Below, one piece after another: positions 8,530 to 16,747 of a stretch of 64,000 nt of DNA. The translations under genes were made by a program, and so were the position numbers. The stretch spans positions 34,145-98,144 of the forward strand of contig CALWGC010000019.1 of NCBI GenBank assembly GCA_944378105.1, in the 5' to 3' direction. The notes beneath the pieces are model-generated. The model worked only from the letters and a program-made list of their open reading frames with translations, ran no database searches and was not told the DNA's origin. Numbering within the stretch: the stretch's first letter is position 1; each line of letters begins with the position of its first letter. Source of the DNA: an uncultured Clostridia bacterium (lineage in GTDB: Bacteria; Bacillota; Clostridia; Lachnospirales; Anaerotignaceae).

Positions 8530-9465
8530 ATGGAAAAAGAAATCTATTTGGCTGGTGGCTGTTTTTGGGGGACGGAACATTTTTTTCGGCATAGTTCCTT
8601 TATTTTAGAGACGGAAGTGGGGTATGCCAACGGGAGTATCACGGATCCCACCTATGAACAAGTCTGTAGTGGTACGACAGGTTTTGTAGAGGCGGTGCGG
8701 TTGACATACGATTCGGCCATCATATCCTTGCCACAAATTTTGGACCTTTTTTTCCTTACCATCGATCCAACCAGCGTCAACCGTCAAGGAAATGACATTG
8801 GGGAGCAATATCGGACGGGAATTTATTATACCGACCCTGCCGATGCGCCAGTGATTGCGGCCGCCTTAACCCGTTTGGAACAGATGGTAGGCGCGCCCAT
8901 TGCGGTGGAACAAAAGCCACTTCAAAACTTCTATCGGGCCGAGACCATGCACCAAAATTATCTCAACAAAAACGTCTTTGGCTATTGCCATATTGACCGC
9001 AGCTTGTTTTCCCTTGCCAAAGAATATACGCCAAAGGAAACGGTGGACCGGGACGAAAAGGGAAATTATCTTCCTTTTTTGACTTATAAGGTGACCCAAT
9101 TTGGCTGTACCGAAAAGCCCTATGAAAACGCCTATTGGGATTGTTTTGACGACGGGATTTATGTGGATGCGGTGACGGGCACACCGGTTTTTACATCCAA
9201 AGAAAAATTCTTTTCCGACAGTGGCTGGCCGGCTTTTACGGCACCCATTACGCCAGAGGCCGTGGTGGAGCGGCCGGTGGAATGCAGCTGTTGCCAAAAG
9301 GTACGGCTGTTTAATCGGGCACAAAATGCTTATTTGGGAGTTGTCTTTAACGACGATGCCTCAGACGGGGCCCATTACTGCATCAATAGCGCAGCACTGC
9401 GCTTTGTGCCAAAGGAAGCATTGGAGGAAGAGGGCCTGGGCGAATTTCGGTCGCTTTGGGCATAA
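8530..9465 (+). CDS. msrAB: Fused methionine sulfoxide reductase MsrA-MsrB
   Basis: Bifunctional repair enzyme, 311 aa. The MsrA half (about 1-155) is canonical, with catalytic Cys 11 in AGGCFWGTEHFF, and TEVGYANG, GTTGFVEAV and NIGEQY-like NDIGEQYRTGIYY motifs. The MsrB half (about 170-311) keeps the catalytic Cys in HYCINSAALRF, but the usual HLGHVF reads YLGVVF, RYCINS reads HYCINS, and GCGWPSF reads DSGWPAF. So both active-site histidines, the arginine beside the nucleophile and the resolving cysteine position are changed, and there is no CxxC zinc site. MsrB activity is therefore doubtful. Start: ATG 8530 gives the normal MsrA N-terminus; GTG 8524 is possible, with GGAGG at 8514-8518. 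Confidence 0.85.
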   Translation: MEKEIYLAGGCFWGTEHFFRHSSFILETEVGYANGSITDPTYEQVCSGTTGFVEAVRLTYDSAIISLPQILDLFFLTIDPTSVNRQGNDIGEQYRTGIYYTDPADAPVIAAALTRLEQMVGAPIAVEQKPLQNFYRAETMHQNYLNKNVFGYCHIDRSLFSLAKEYTPKETVDRDEKGNYLPFLTYKVTQFGCTEKPYENAYWDCFDDGIYVDAVTGTPVFTSKEKFFSDSGWPAFTAPITPEAVVERPVECSCCQKVRLFNRAQNAYLGVVFNDDASDGAHYCINSAALRFVPKEALEEEGLGEFRSLWA

Positions 9466-9481
9466 AAATTTTGAGAAAACC

Positions 9482-9624
9482 TTGCCTAATTGGCTTGGGT
9501 GTGATATAATTTGAGCGTTGCAAAAAAACACACCTGTTTTTGATGCCGGTTGGTGCTTTGCAAATGCAAGGTTTGCCGGAGAAAGAAAACGGGGAGGACA
9601 AACCAAATTTAGGAGGAAAAAAAC
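9482..9624 (+). promoter_or_regulatory. rpsB promoter and leader
   Basis: TTGCCT (9482-9487), a 17-base spacer and TATAAT (9505-9510) preceded by TG form a strong promoter with extended -10. The ~105-base leader contains a small hairpin (CTTTGCA/TGCAAGG) inside a CCGG/CCGG pair, which could be the S2-responsive element often found before rpsB; that part is inference. Confidence 0.75.
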
Positions 9625-10356
9625 ATGAGCGTAATTTCTATGAAACAACTGCTGGAAGCTGGTGTGCACTTTGGCCATCAGACAAGAAGATGGAACCCTA
9701 AAATGGCTCCTTATATCTTCGCTGAAAGAAACGGGATCTACATCATCGACTTGCAGAAAACCGTGAAAAAAGTAGACGAAGCTTATGCAGCAGTAGCTGA
9801 CATGATCGCTGACGGCGGCGAAATCCTGTTTGTTGGTACCAAAAAACAAGCACAGGATTCCATCAAAGAAGAAGCTGAAAGATGCGGTATGTTCTATGTA
9901 AACCAGAGATGGTTGGGCGGTATGCTGACCAACTTTGAAACCATCAAAACCAGAATTGCTAGACTGAAAGCATTGGAAAAAATGCAGGAAGATGGTACCT
10001 TTGAAGTTCTGCCCAAAAAAGAAGTTGCTAACTTGATGCACGAAATGGAAAAATTGGAAAAGAACTTGGGCGGTATCAAAGAAATGACCAAAATTCCTGA
10101 TGTCATGTTCATCGTAGACCCAAGAAAAGAAAGAATTGCAATCCAGGAAGCACACACTTTGGGCATCCCTGTCGTTGCAATTGTTGATACCAACTGTGAT
10201 CCAGAAGAAGTTGATTACGTTATCCCGGGCAATGACGATGCAATCCGTGCCGTAAAACTGATTGCAGGCAAAATTGCTGACGCTGTCATCGAAGCAAAAC
10301 AGGGTGCACAGGAAGAAGCTTCTGCAGAAGCTGAAGAAGCACCTGCTGAAGCATAA
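9625..10356 (+). CDS. rpsB: 30S ribosomal protein S2
   Basis: Component of the small ribosomal subunit, 243 aa. The N-terminus [20 protein letters not shown] and the inner [13 protein letters not shown] are hallmarks of S2. The last 25 residues are Ala/Glu-rich, a common tail. The strong AGGAGG precedes ATG 9625. Codon use (many AGA, GAA, AAA and CTG) differs from neighbours as expected for a highly expressed gene. It is followed by tsf after a conserved-looking hairpin, the usual rpsB-tsf pair. Confidence 0.98.
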   Translation: MSVISMKQLLEAGVHFGHQTRRWNPKMAPYIFAERNGIYIIDLQKTVKKVDEAYAAVADMIADGGEILFVGTKKQAQDSIKEEAERCGMFYVNQRWLGGMLTNFETIKTRIARLKALEKMQEDGTFEVLPKKEVANLMHEMEKLEKNLGGIKEMTKIPDVMFIVDPRKERIAIQEAHTLGIPVVAIVDTNCDPEEVDYVIPGNDDAIRAVKLIAGKIADAVIEAKQGAQEEASAEAEEAPAEA

Positions 10357-10369
10357 GATAAGGCTTTGC

Positions 10370-10407
10370 ATGGCTTCAGTTTCTCGTTTTTCAGAGGCTG
10401 AAGCCAT
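10370..10407 (+). promoter_or_regulatory. Strong hairpin between rpsB and tsf
   Basis: ATGGCTTCAG (10370-10379) pairs perfectly with CTGAAGCCAT (10398-10407), and the stem can be extended inside. No T-run follows, so this is not a simple terminator; it may stabilise mRNA ends or tune the rpsB:tsf ratio. Confidence 0.65.
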
Positions 10408-10449
10408 TTCACGCTGGAAGGAAAACCAAACGTACGGGAGGAAAAGATT

Positions 10450-11379
10450 ATGGCTATTACCGCAGCAATGGTAAAAGAATTGAGAGAAATGACCGGTGTT
10501 GGTATGCTGGATTGCAAAAAAGCACTGGCTGAAACCGATGGCAACATGGAAGCTGCCGTAGAATACTTGAGAGAAAAAGGTCTGGCTGCTTCTCAGAAGA
10601 AAGCTGGCCGTATTGCAGCAGAAGGTATCGTAGATATCCTGCTTTCCGCTGACAACAAAAAAGGCGTTGTCGTAGAAGTAAACTCTGAAACCGACTTCGT
10701 TGCCAAAAACCCTGTGTTCCAGGAATTTGTAGGACAAGTAGCTGCGCAGGCTTTGGACAGCAACGCTGCTGATGCAGAAGCTTTGTTGGCAGAAGCTTGG
10801 AAACTGGACAACACCATGACGGTAGCTGACGCTTTGAGCCAGAAAGTGGCCGTGATCGGCGAAAACCTGCAGATTAGACGTTTTGAAAAAGCAGAAGCAC
10901 AAAACGGCAGACTGGTTTCTTATATCCATGGCGGCGGCAAAATCGGTGTTATGGTACAGCTGGCTTGTGAAAAAGACGCACCAGAACTGGAAGAAGTGGG
11001 CAAAAACGTGGCAATGCAGATTGCAGCCATGAATCCTAAATTCGTGAAAACCGATGACGTTCCAGAAGAATTCATCAACCACGAAAAAGAAATCCTGACC
11101 AAACAGGCACAGGAAGATCCAAAAAATGCAAACAAACCTGCAAACATCATCGAAAAAATGATCGTAGGCCGTCTGAACAAAGAATTGAAAGAATTCTGCT
11201 TGGTAGAACAGCCTTATGTAAAAGATGGCGATATGAGCGTAAAACAGTATGTGGATTCTGTGGCAAAAGCCATTGGTACTCCAATTTCTGTAGAAGGCTT
11301 TGTTCGTTTTGAAACCGGCGAAGGTCTGGAAAAGAAAAACGAAAACTTTGCAGACGAAGTTGCAAAAGCAATGCAATAA
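10450..11379 (+). CDS. tsf: Elongation factor Ts
   Basis: Guanine nucleotide exchange factor for EF-Tu, 309 aa. The UBA-like N-terminus shows TAAMVKELREMTGVGMLDCKKALAE, split here as TGVGMLDCKKALAE in the conserved helix; the core contains NSETDFVAKN, the segment that contacts EF-Tu, and YIHGGGKIGVMVQL. Full-length, with the coiled-coil part and a normal C-terminus. GGGAGG precedes ATG 10450. Co-transcribed with rpsB and closed by a strong terminator. Confidence 0.98.
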   Translation: MAITAAMVKELREMTGVGMLDCKKALAETDGNMEAAVEYLREKGLAASQKKAGRIAAEGIVDILLSADNKKGVVVEVNSETDFVAKNPVFQEFVGQVAAQALDSNAADAEALLAEAWKLDNTMTVADALSQKVAVIGENLQIRRFEKAEAQNGRLVSYIHGGGKIGVMVQLACEKDAPELEEVGKNVAMQIAAMNPKFVKTDDVPEEFINHEKEILTKQAQEDPKNANKPANIIEKMIVGRLNKELKEFCLVEQPYVKDGDMSVKQYVDSVAKAIGTPISVEGFVRFETGEGLEKKNENFADEVAKAMQ

Positions 11380-11412
11380 GCAACAACAGCGACAAGAGAG
11401 AAAAGCGAGAAG

Positions 11413-11455
11413 AAATGGGTTTTGTGGTCCTTGGACTACAAAGCCCATTTTTTTG
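11413..11455 (+). terminator. Terminator of the rpsB-tsf operon
   Basis: AAATGGGTTTTGTGGTCC pairs with GGACTACAAAGCCCATTT (G-T pairs tolerated) around a short loop, followed by T-rich sequence. Confidence 0.88.
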
Positions 11456-11517
11456 TGGTCCAAAAACAACTTTTTGTTTTTTGCATAGGATAGCAAAAAA
11501 TGGAAAGGAGTGTTTTT

Positions 11518-12303
11518 ATGGATGCAATGATGTGGGCGGCGGCCGGGACGGGATTTACGTTTTTGATGACGTCGTTGGGCGCTGCCATGGTGTTTTTTCT
11601 GCGAAAACCGCCTTCGGCCCAGGTCCAGCGGGTGTTTTACGGCTTTGCGGCCGGGGTGATGATTGCCGCTTCCATTTGGTCGCTGCTGTTACCGGCCATG
11701 GAGCGGGCCGAGGAGATGGGGATGGTGGTTTGGCTACCGGCGGCCGGCGGGGTGATTTGTGGTTTATTTTTCCTGTTGGCGCTGGATGCGGCGCTGCCTT
11801 CCATTTGCCGGAAGATGGGGAAGGTACGTCAAGACCGGGCTTTTTTACGCAATACGCTGTTCTTTTCGGCGGTGACGCTGCATAATGTGCCGGAAGGGAT
11901 GGCCGTAGGGCTGGCCTTTGCGTTGGCTGCCACCGATCCTTCGCAGGGTACCTTTGCGGCGGCAGCGGCACTGGCCTTTGGCATTGGGATTCAAAACTTT
12001 CCGGAAGGCGCCGCCATTTCTTTGCCGTTATTGCAAGAAGGAAAACGGCCCCGCCGTGCTTTTTTTATGGGGATGCTTTCGGGGGCGGTGGAACCGTTAT
12101 TTGGGATTTTGGCCGTGGCCATTGGCGCGGCCACGTCGGCTGCCATGCCCTGGATGCTCAGCTTTGCCGCCGGAGCCATGTTATACGTGGTGGTGGAAGA
12201 ACTGATTCCCCAGGCCCATTGGGAAGAAGCCGGCAGCATTGGCACCATTGGGGTGATGGCCGGATTTTTGGTGATGATGATACTGGATGTGGCGCTGGGA
12301 TAA
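11518..12303 (+). CDS. ZIP family metal transporter
   Basis: Divalent-metal importer of the ZIP family, ZupT-like, 261 aa with eight predicted membrane segments. The binuclear metal site is visible: HNVPEGMAVG in helix IV and IQNFPEGAAIS in helix V, plus the acidic residue pattern VVEELIPQAH near the end. Zinc or another divalent metal is the likely substrate. ATG 11518 is chosen because AAAGGAG stands 7 bases upstream; ATG 11500 lies before that site. A variable cytoplasmic loop around residues 95-115 is short. It lies alone after the tsf terminator. Confidence 0.9.
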   Translation: MDAMMWAAAGTGFTFLMTSLGAAMVFFLRKPPSAQVQRVFYGFAAGVMIAASIWSLLLPAMERAEEMGMVVWLPAAGGVICGLFFLLALDAALPSICRKMGKVRQDRAFLRNTLFFSAVTLHNVPEGMAVGLAFALAATDPSQGTFAAAAALAFGIGIQNFPEGAAISLPLLQEGKRPRRAFFMGMLSGAVEPLFGILAVAIGAATSAAMPWMLSFAAGAMLYVVVEELIPQAHWEEAGSIGTIGVMAGFLVMMILDVALG

Positions 12304-12345
12304 AAGGGTAATCCCATGGGAAAAACAGGGTTTTTGAAAAAAAGA

Positions 12346-12374
12346 TTGGCATAGGAACGATTATCGGGTATAAT
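12346..12374 (+). promoter_or_regulatory. Strong promoter without an obvious gene
   Basis: TTGGCA (12346-12351), 17 bases, TATAAT (12369-12374) on the plus strand. The transcript would start near 12381, immediately fold into GGGAAGTCGT/ACGGCTTCCC (12385-12409) and run antisense into the minus-strand gene that ends at 12450. No plus-strand reading frame follows. Confidence 0.5.
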
Positions 12375-12410
12375 ATGATATTACGGGAAGTCGTGACAAA
12401 CGGCTTCCCA

Positions 12411-12439
12411 TAAAAAAACCCATATCGAGTCGATATGGG
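12411..12439 (-). terminator. Terminator of the 141-aa membrane protein gene
   Basis: Read on the minus strand, CCCATATCG pairs with CGATATGGG around a 3-base loop and is followed by seven T. It lies 11 bases after the stop codon. Confidence 0.85.
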
Positions 12440-12449
12440 AAAGATGGGT

Positions 12450-12875
12450 TTAGCCCACCAGAGAGTTTTGGATGTATCCAAAGTAAAAATAGGACAGGTC
12501 ATAGGCAATCAATGCCAAGTTGATGGTAGAAACCAGCGCCAACAAGGCCCGATGTTTGGATTGGGTGGCTTTTTTCAAATTGACATAAAAAAAGTCATAA
12601 AAAACAGGGGGCAGCGCAAAGGCACAAACAATCAGGGCCAGCCAACGAATGGCCCCAATGGGCACCAGGGTGCCGATGAGTAAAGATGGGATATGGATGA
12701 TTGCGCTTTTACGAAAATGGCGGTGGGTGGCATCGATTTCTTCTGTCTCCTGTTCCAGCAATTCATTGGATGCGATGAGACATTTTTGGGTGTGGGCCTT
12801 TTGCACAATGCGGTAGGTCCATTCGGAAAGCAAAAGACCAACGACCCAGATGAGTAAGATTCTTAGCAAAGCCAA
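12450..12875 (-). CDS. Small membrane protein of unknown function
   Basis: A 141-residue protein with about four hydrophobic segments (residues 3-17, 60-75, 78-95 and 115-132), and a charged, Glu-rich stretch between the first and second. No family is recognised. The frame starts with TTG 12875, nine bases after AAAGGAG on the minus strand; no ATG lies nearby. A promoter (TTGTGC, 17 bases, TATAAT; plus-strand 12911-12939) stands directly upstream and a terminator directly downstream, so it is a single-gene transcript and is probably real. Confidence 0.65.
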   Translation of the reverse strand: MALLRILLIWVVGLLLSEWTYRIVQKAHTQKCLIASNELLEQETEEIDATHRHFRKSAIIHIPSLLIGTLVPIGAIRWLALIVCAFALPPVFYDFFYVNLKKATQSKHRALLALVSTINLALIAYDLSYFYFGYIQNSLVG

Positions 12876-12910
12876 ACGTATTCGCTCCTTTCTGGGTGCA
12901 TTCTGTTGGT

Positions 12911-12939
12911 ATTATACAACAACGATAAAGAAAGCACAA
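12911..12939 (-). promoter_or_regulatory. Divergent promoter region before the 141-aa gene
   Basis: On the minus strand TTGTGC, a 17-base spacer and TATAAT read toward the 141-aa gene. On the plus strand TGG plus TATTAT (12910-12915) overlaps it and could serve the glycoside-hydrolase-like gene, though without a clear -35 box. Confidence 0.6.
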
Positions 12940-12975
12940 GAAAAGGCGGCGAAAAAAGAAAGGAGAACCGAGTTT

Positions 12976-14598
12976 ATGTTGAAAAAACGATGGATGGCAC
13001 TTTTTTTGAGTGTGCTGTTACTTTTGCCTTGCAGTGCTTCTTTGGCTTCGGAACAAGAAATGCGGGGAATTTGGGTGGCCACGGTAAGTAACATTGACTT
13101 TCCTTCCCCCAGCGCCAAAGGCAACGCCCAGGCCCAGCAGGCAGAGATCACAAACATGTTGGACCAATTTCAAGCGGCAGGGCCGAACACCGTCTTTTTC
13201 CAGGTGCGGCCGAAGGCAGATGCACTGTACCGGTCCAATATCGAACCTTGGAGTGACGTACTGACTGGTACCAGCGGGAAGGACCCGGGCTATGACCCTC
13301 TGGCCTTTTTCATTGACGAAGCCCATAAACGGGGGATGGAACTGCACGCCTGGCTAAACCCCTACCGGGTGACCATGGCCAACACGGACGTTTCCACATT
13401 GGCCGAAAACCATGTGGCCAAAACCCATCCCGAATGGCTCATTACTTATAACAATTCCCTGTATCTGAACCCGGCGCTTCCGGAGGTACGGGATTATATC
13501 ACTTCTGTGGTGTTGGATATTGTCAACAACTATGATGTGGACGGGATTCATTTTGACGATTATTTTTATCCCAACGGCTATCCTCTGACGGAAGGGGACG
13601 GCGACGGAGCCGAAGCCGATGCCAGACGGCAAAACGTGAATCTGTTGGTGCAGCAGGTGCATGACGCCATCAAAGGCGCCGATGCATCGGTGGAGTTTGG
13701 GATCAGCCCTTCGGGGATTTATAAAAACACCGATACCATCCGGGGCAGCCAAAGCTATTATACGGTCTATGCCGATACCTTAGCCTGGGTGCAAAATGGT
13801 TGGGTGGATTATATTGCGCCCCAGGTGTATTGGGAAACCACCCATGCCACGGCGGCCTATGAAACGGTGGCCAAGTATTGGAATGAGGCCGTGGCCGGTA
13901 CGGGAGTGACGTTGTATTTAGGGGAAGCACTGTACAAAGAACAGGTGGCGGCGGAAATCGATGACCACATTGCCATTAGCCGCAATCTTTCCAATGTCAG
14001 CGGCAATATTTTCTATAACACCAGTTCCTTTTTGAATAACGTGGGCGGTGGCAAAGACTTACTGACAGCCGTGTATCAGGCCGGCGGCAGCACCCAAACG
14101 CCGCAAGAATCCCAAACAGAAGAAACGAAACCGGAAGAAACAAAACCGGAACCAAAGCCACCGGTGACAGCCCAGGCCCTGCCCAGCAGTGTGACGGTGC
14201 TGGTCAACGGCGTGGCAGAAGATTTTGAAACGTATAACATCAACGACTATACCTACTTTAAACTGCGTGATATTGCCTATGGGGTGCAAAACACCGATAA
14301 GCAATTTAACACCCTTTGGGATGCTTCGGCCAATACCATCACTTTGGCGCTGCAAACGCCTTATGTGCCTGCGGGCGGGGAGCTGAGTAAAAGCGGCACC
14401 AGCGGCACAAAGACGGCCGTTGAGAGCGATGTGACGGTGTTGGTGGATGGAAAAGAGGTTTCCTGCGAAAGCTATAATATCGATGGCTATACGTATTTTA
14501 AATTACGGGATGTAGCCCAAGCAGTAGACTTTGGCGTCAGCTGGAGCGACGCCACACAGACCATTGGGATTGTAACCCTGGTGGGTTATGAACAATAA
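12976..14598 (+). CDS. Secreted glycoside-hydrolase-like protein with stalk domains
   Basis: Exported protein, 540 aa. A signal peptide covers about residues 1-23. Residues 27-360 are a GHL10/YddW-type domain (DUF187 family): EMRGIWVATVSNIDFPS, WLNPYRV, and GIHFDDYFYP, an acidic pair where TIM-barrel glycosidases carry catalytic residues. YddW-like proteins are thought to act on cell-wall or glycan substrates. A Thr/Glu/Pro/Lys-rich linker (about 370-400) leads to two copies of a copper-amine-oxidase-N-like stalk domain, each with the motif YTYFKLRD. ATG 12976 is preferred, with AAAGGAG upstream; upstream codons in the open frame have no site. A MoxR gene follows 19 bases later. Confidence 0.82.
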   Translation: MLKKRWMALFLSVLLLLPCSASLASEQEMRGIWVATVSNIDFPSPSAKGNAQAQQAEITNMLDQFQAAGPNTVFFQVRPKADALYRSNIEPWSDVLTGTSGKDPGYDPLAFFIDEAHKRGMELHAWLNPYRVTMANTDVSTLAENHVAKTHPEWLITYNNSLYLNPALPEVRDYITSVVLDIVNNYDVDGIHFDDYFYPNGYPLTEGDGDGAEADARRQNVNLLVQQVHDAIKGADASVEFGISPSGIYKNTDTIRGSQSYYTVYADTLAWVQNGWVDYIAPQVYWETTHATAAYETVAKYWNEAVAGTGVTLYLGEALYKEQVAAEIDDHIAISRNLSNVSGNIFYNTSSFLNNVGGGKDLLTAVYQAGGSTQTPQESQTEETKPEETKPEPKPPVTAQALPSSVTVLVNGVAEDFETYNINDYTYFKLRDIAYGVQNTDKQFNTLWDASANTITLALQTPYVPAGGELSKSGTSGTKTAVESDVTVLVDGKEVSCESYNIDGYTYFKLRDVAQAVDFGVSWSDATQTIGIVTLVGYEQ

Positions 14599-14617
14599 AC
14601 ATTTGGAGGAAAGAACA

Positions 14618-15448
14618 ATGACAAAAGAAAAACAGACCTTTGCCGGAAGTGCCGATTATGTGGTTAGCCCACAGCTGATGAATGCGGTAAACATTGCCAT
14701 GGCCCTGCAAAAACCATTGCTGATCAAAGGGGAGCCGGGCACGGGAAAAACGATGCTGGCCGAAGCCGTTTCCAAGTCCTTGGGCAAAAAATTGATTATC
14801 TGGAACATCAAATCCACCACAAAGGCCCAGGATGGGCTCTATGTCTACGACGTGGTACAGCGGCTTTATGATAGCCAGTTTGGCGGCGAAGGCGTGGACG
14901 ATATCAAAAAATATGTGAAGCTTGGCAAACTGGGCGAAGCTTTCTCTTCTGACGAGCAGGTGATTTTACTCATCGATGAAATTGATAAAGCCGATTTGGA
15001 ATTCCCCAATGACTTGCTTTGGGAATTGGACAAAATGGAGTTTTATATTCCAGAAACGAAAGAAACCATCAGCGCAAAGACGCGGCCCATTGTGATTATT
15101 ACGTCCAATGCGGAAAAAGAATTGCCAGATGCCTTTTTGCGCCGCTGCATTTTCCATTATATCGAGTTCCCCGATCAGGAACTGATGGAAGAAATTGTGA
15201 AGGTGCATTTCCCAGACTTGGAAGAAACGCTGTTGAAGTCTGTGATGGATACGTTCTATTGGATTCGTGACTTGGATGTGCAGAAAAAACCAAGCACGTC
15301 CGAAGTCATCGACTGGATTCAGGCCCTTTCCATTGGCGGCATCCATCCCGATACCATCAAGGCCGAAGTGCCCTTTGCCGGTGTATTGCTGAAAAAGAAC
15401 GAAGACTTGACCGTGCTGGAGCGGGCCAAACGCCGGTTGAAATTTTAA
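14618..15448 (+). CDS. MoxR family AAA+ ATPase
   Basis: AAA+ ATPase of the MoxR branch, 276 aa, which usually acts as a chaperone or metal-insertion helper with a VWA-domain partner. Walker A is GEPGTGKT (about residues 44-51), Walker B LLIDEIDKAD, sensor 1 ITSNAEKELP, and the arginine finger region FLRRC. GGAGG stands before ATG 14618. The VWA gene begins 12 bases downstream, the classic MoxR-VWA pairing; the target enzyme of the pair is not evident. It follows the glycoside-hydrolase-like gene closely, so the three may be one operon. Confidence 0.9.
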   Translation: MTKEKQTFAGSADYVVSPQLMNAVNIAMALQKPLLIKGEPGTGKTMLAEAVSKSLGKKLIIWNIKSTTKAQDGLYVYDVVQRLYDSQFGGEGVDDIKKYVKLGKLGEAFSSDEQVILLIDEIDKADLEFPNDLLWELDKMEFYIPETKETISAKTRPIVIITSNAEKELPDAFLRRCIFHYIEFPDQELMEEIVKVHFPDLEETLLKSVMDTFYWIRDLDVQKKPSTSEVIDWIQALSIGGIHPDTIKAEVPFAGVLLKKNEDLTVLERAKRRLKF

Positions 15449-15460
15449 GGGGGGAAAGGT

Positions 15461-16657
15461 ATGTTTAGCGCCTTTTTCTACTTGCTGCGGGCAAAGGGGC
15501 TGGATGTGTCCCTCAATGAGTGGCTGACGCTGATGGAAGCGTTGGAAAAGGATCTGGCCCACAGCAGTTTGACTTCGTTTTACTATTTGGCCCGGAGCAT
15601 TCTGGTCAAAAGCGAGACAGAATATGATATGTTTGACGGGGCATTTTTGGAATTTTTTAAAGACATTCAACAGTTTGAAGAACTGCCCAAAGAGCTGTTG
15701 GATTGGCTGAACAATCCGAAAGAAAAGCCCAATAATTACGACAAGGACCAGGACGAATATAACCGCAGTCTTTCCATGGAGCAGATTCAAAAGATGCTTT
15801 TGGAGCGTTTGCAGGAACAAGACAGCGAGCATAACGGCGGCAAGTACTGGATTGGTACCGGCGGTATGAGTGTCTTTGGAAACGCCGGCAATGCCACAAA
15901 CGGCATCCGGGTGGGGGGCCAGTCCATCCGCAAAAGCGCCATGCAAGTGGCCAGCGAGCGGAAATTCCACGATTTTCGAAACGATACAGTGCTGGATACG
16001 AGACAGTTTCAAATGGCCTTTCGCCGTCTGCGCCAGTTTTCCAGTCGCATTGACGCCCCAAAAACGGAATTGGATGTGGACCACACCATTGAGGAGACGG
16101 GCAACAATGCCGGCAATTTGAAATTGGTGTATCAGCGGCCAAGACAAAACACCGTGAAGGTGCTTTTGTTGATGGATAGTGGCGGGAGCATGGATTATTA
16201 TTCGTCCCTTTGCACCTCCCTGTTTCAGGCCGTCAGCAAGTCCAACCACTTTAAGGACTTGAAAGTGTATTATTTCCACAACTGTATTTATTCCAAGCTC
16301 TATACCGATCCCTATTGCATTCCCGGCCAGTGGATTGACACCAACTGGGTGCTGGATAATTTGAGCAGTGAATATAAAGTGATTATTGTGGGCGATGCCT
16401 CTATGGACCCCAGCGAGCTGTTGGGACGCAGTTATTATAACTATGGCGCCAGAACAGAAGTGACGGGGATGGAGTGGCTCAAACGGTTCCAGGCCAAGTA
16501 TTCCCACATGGTATGGCTGAACCCCATTGTGGATATGGGGTGGCGCAGCGCCTTTTGGCGGCAGACTTACGACATCATTGACAAAGAATTTGACATGTAC
16601 CCACTGACCATCAGCCACCTGGAACAGGCTTTGAAAAAATTGATTGCAGCCAAATAA
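15461..16657 (+). CDS. VWA domain protein, partner of the MoxR ATPase
   Basis: 398-aa cytoplasmic protein of the CoxE/YehP-like type. The N-terminal ~210 residues are helical and charged; the C-terminal part is a von Willebrand A domain with its metal-ion-dependent adhesion site: LLMDSGGSMD (DxGxS, about residue 240) and later IVGDASMDPSE. Such proteins use the VWA site to bind a client that the MoxR ATPase remodels. GGGGAAAGG precedes ATG 15461. It ends before a GC-rich terminator, which closes the MoxR-VWA unit. Confidence 0.87.
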   Translation: MFSAFFYLLRAKGLDVSLNEWLTLMEALEKDLAHSSLTSFYYLARSILVKSETEYDMFDGAFLEFFKDIQQFEELPKELLDWLNNPKEKPNNYDKDQDEYNRSLSMEQIQKMLLERLQEQDSEHNGGKYWIGTGGMSVFGNAGNATNGIRVGGQSIRKSAMQVASERKFHDFRNDTVLDTRQFQMAFRRLRQFSSRIDAPKTELDVDHTIEETGNNAGNLKLVYQRPRQNTVKVLLLMDSGGSMDYYSSLCTSLFQAVSKSNHFKDLKVYYFHNCIYSKLYTDPYCIPGQWIDTNWVLDNLSSEYKVIIVGDASMDPSELLGRSYYNYGARTEVTGMEWLKRFQAKYSHMVWLNPIVDMGWRSAFWRQTYDIIDKEFDMYPLTISHLEQALKKLIAAK

Positions 16658-16665
16658 GAAACCGA

Positions 16666-16695
16666 GAGCGCCGGCCCAAACAGCCGGCCTCTTTT
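16666..16695 (+). terminator. Terminator after the MoxR-VWA genes
   Basis: GAG and GCCGGC pair with GCCGGC and CTC around a 7-base loop, followed by TTTT. Moderately strong. Confidence 0.7.
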
Positions 16696-16747
16696 CCATC
16701 CGTACCCAGTTGTTACCAGGGCGCAAGGTGCCGATGGGAGGAAACGT

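Noticed and set aside
9361..11496. 711-codon open frame on the minus strand opposite rpsB and tsf
   Set aside because: It is a by-product of the biased codon use of two highly expressed ribosomal genes; its product is Phe/His/Cys-rich with no family resemblance.
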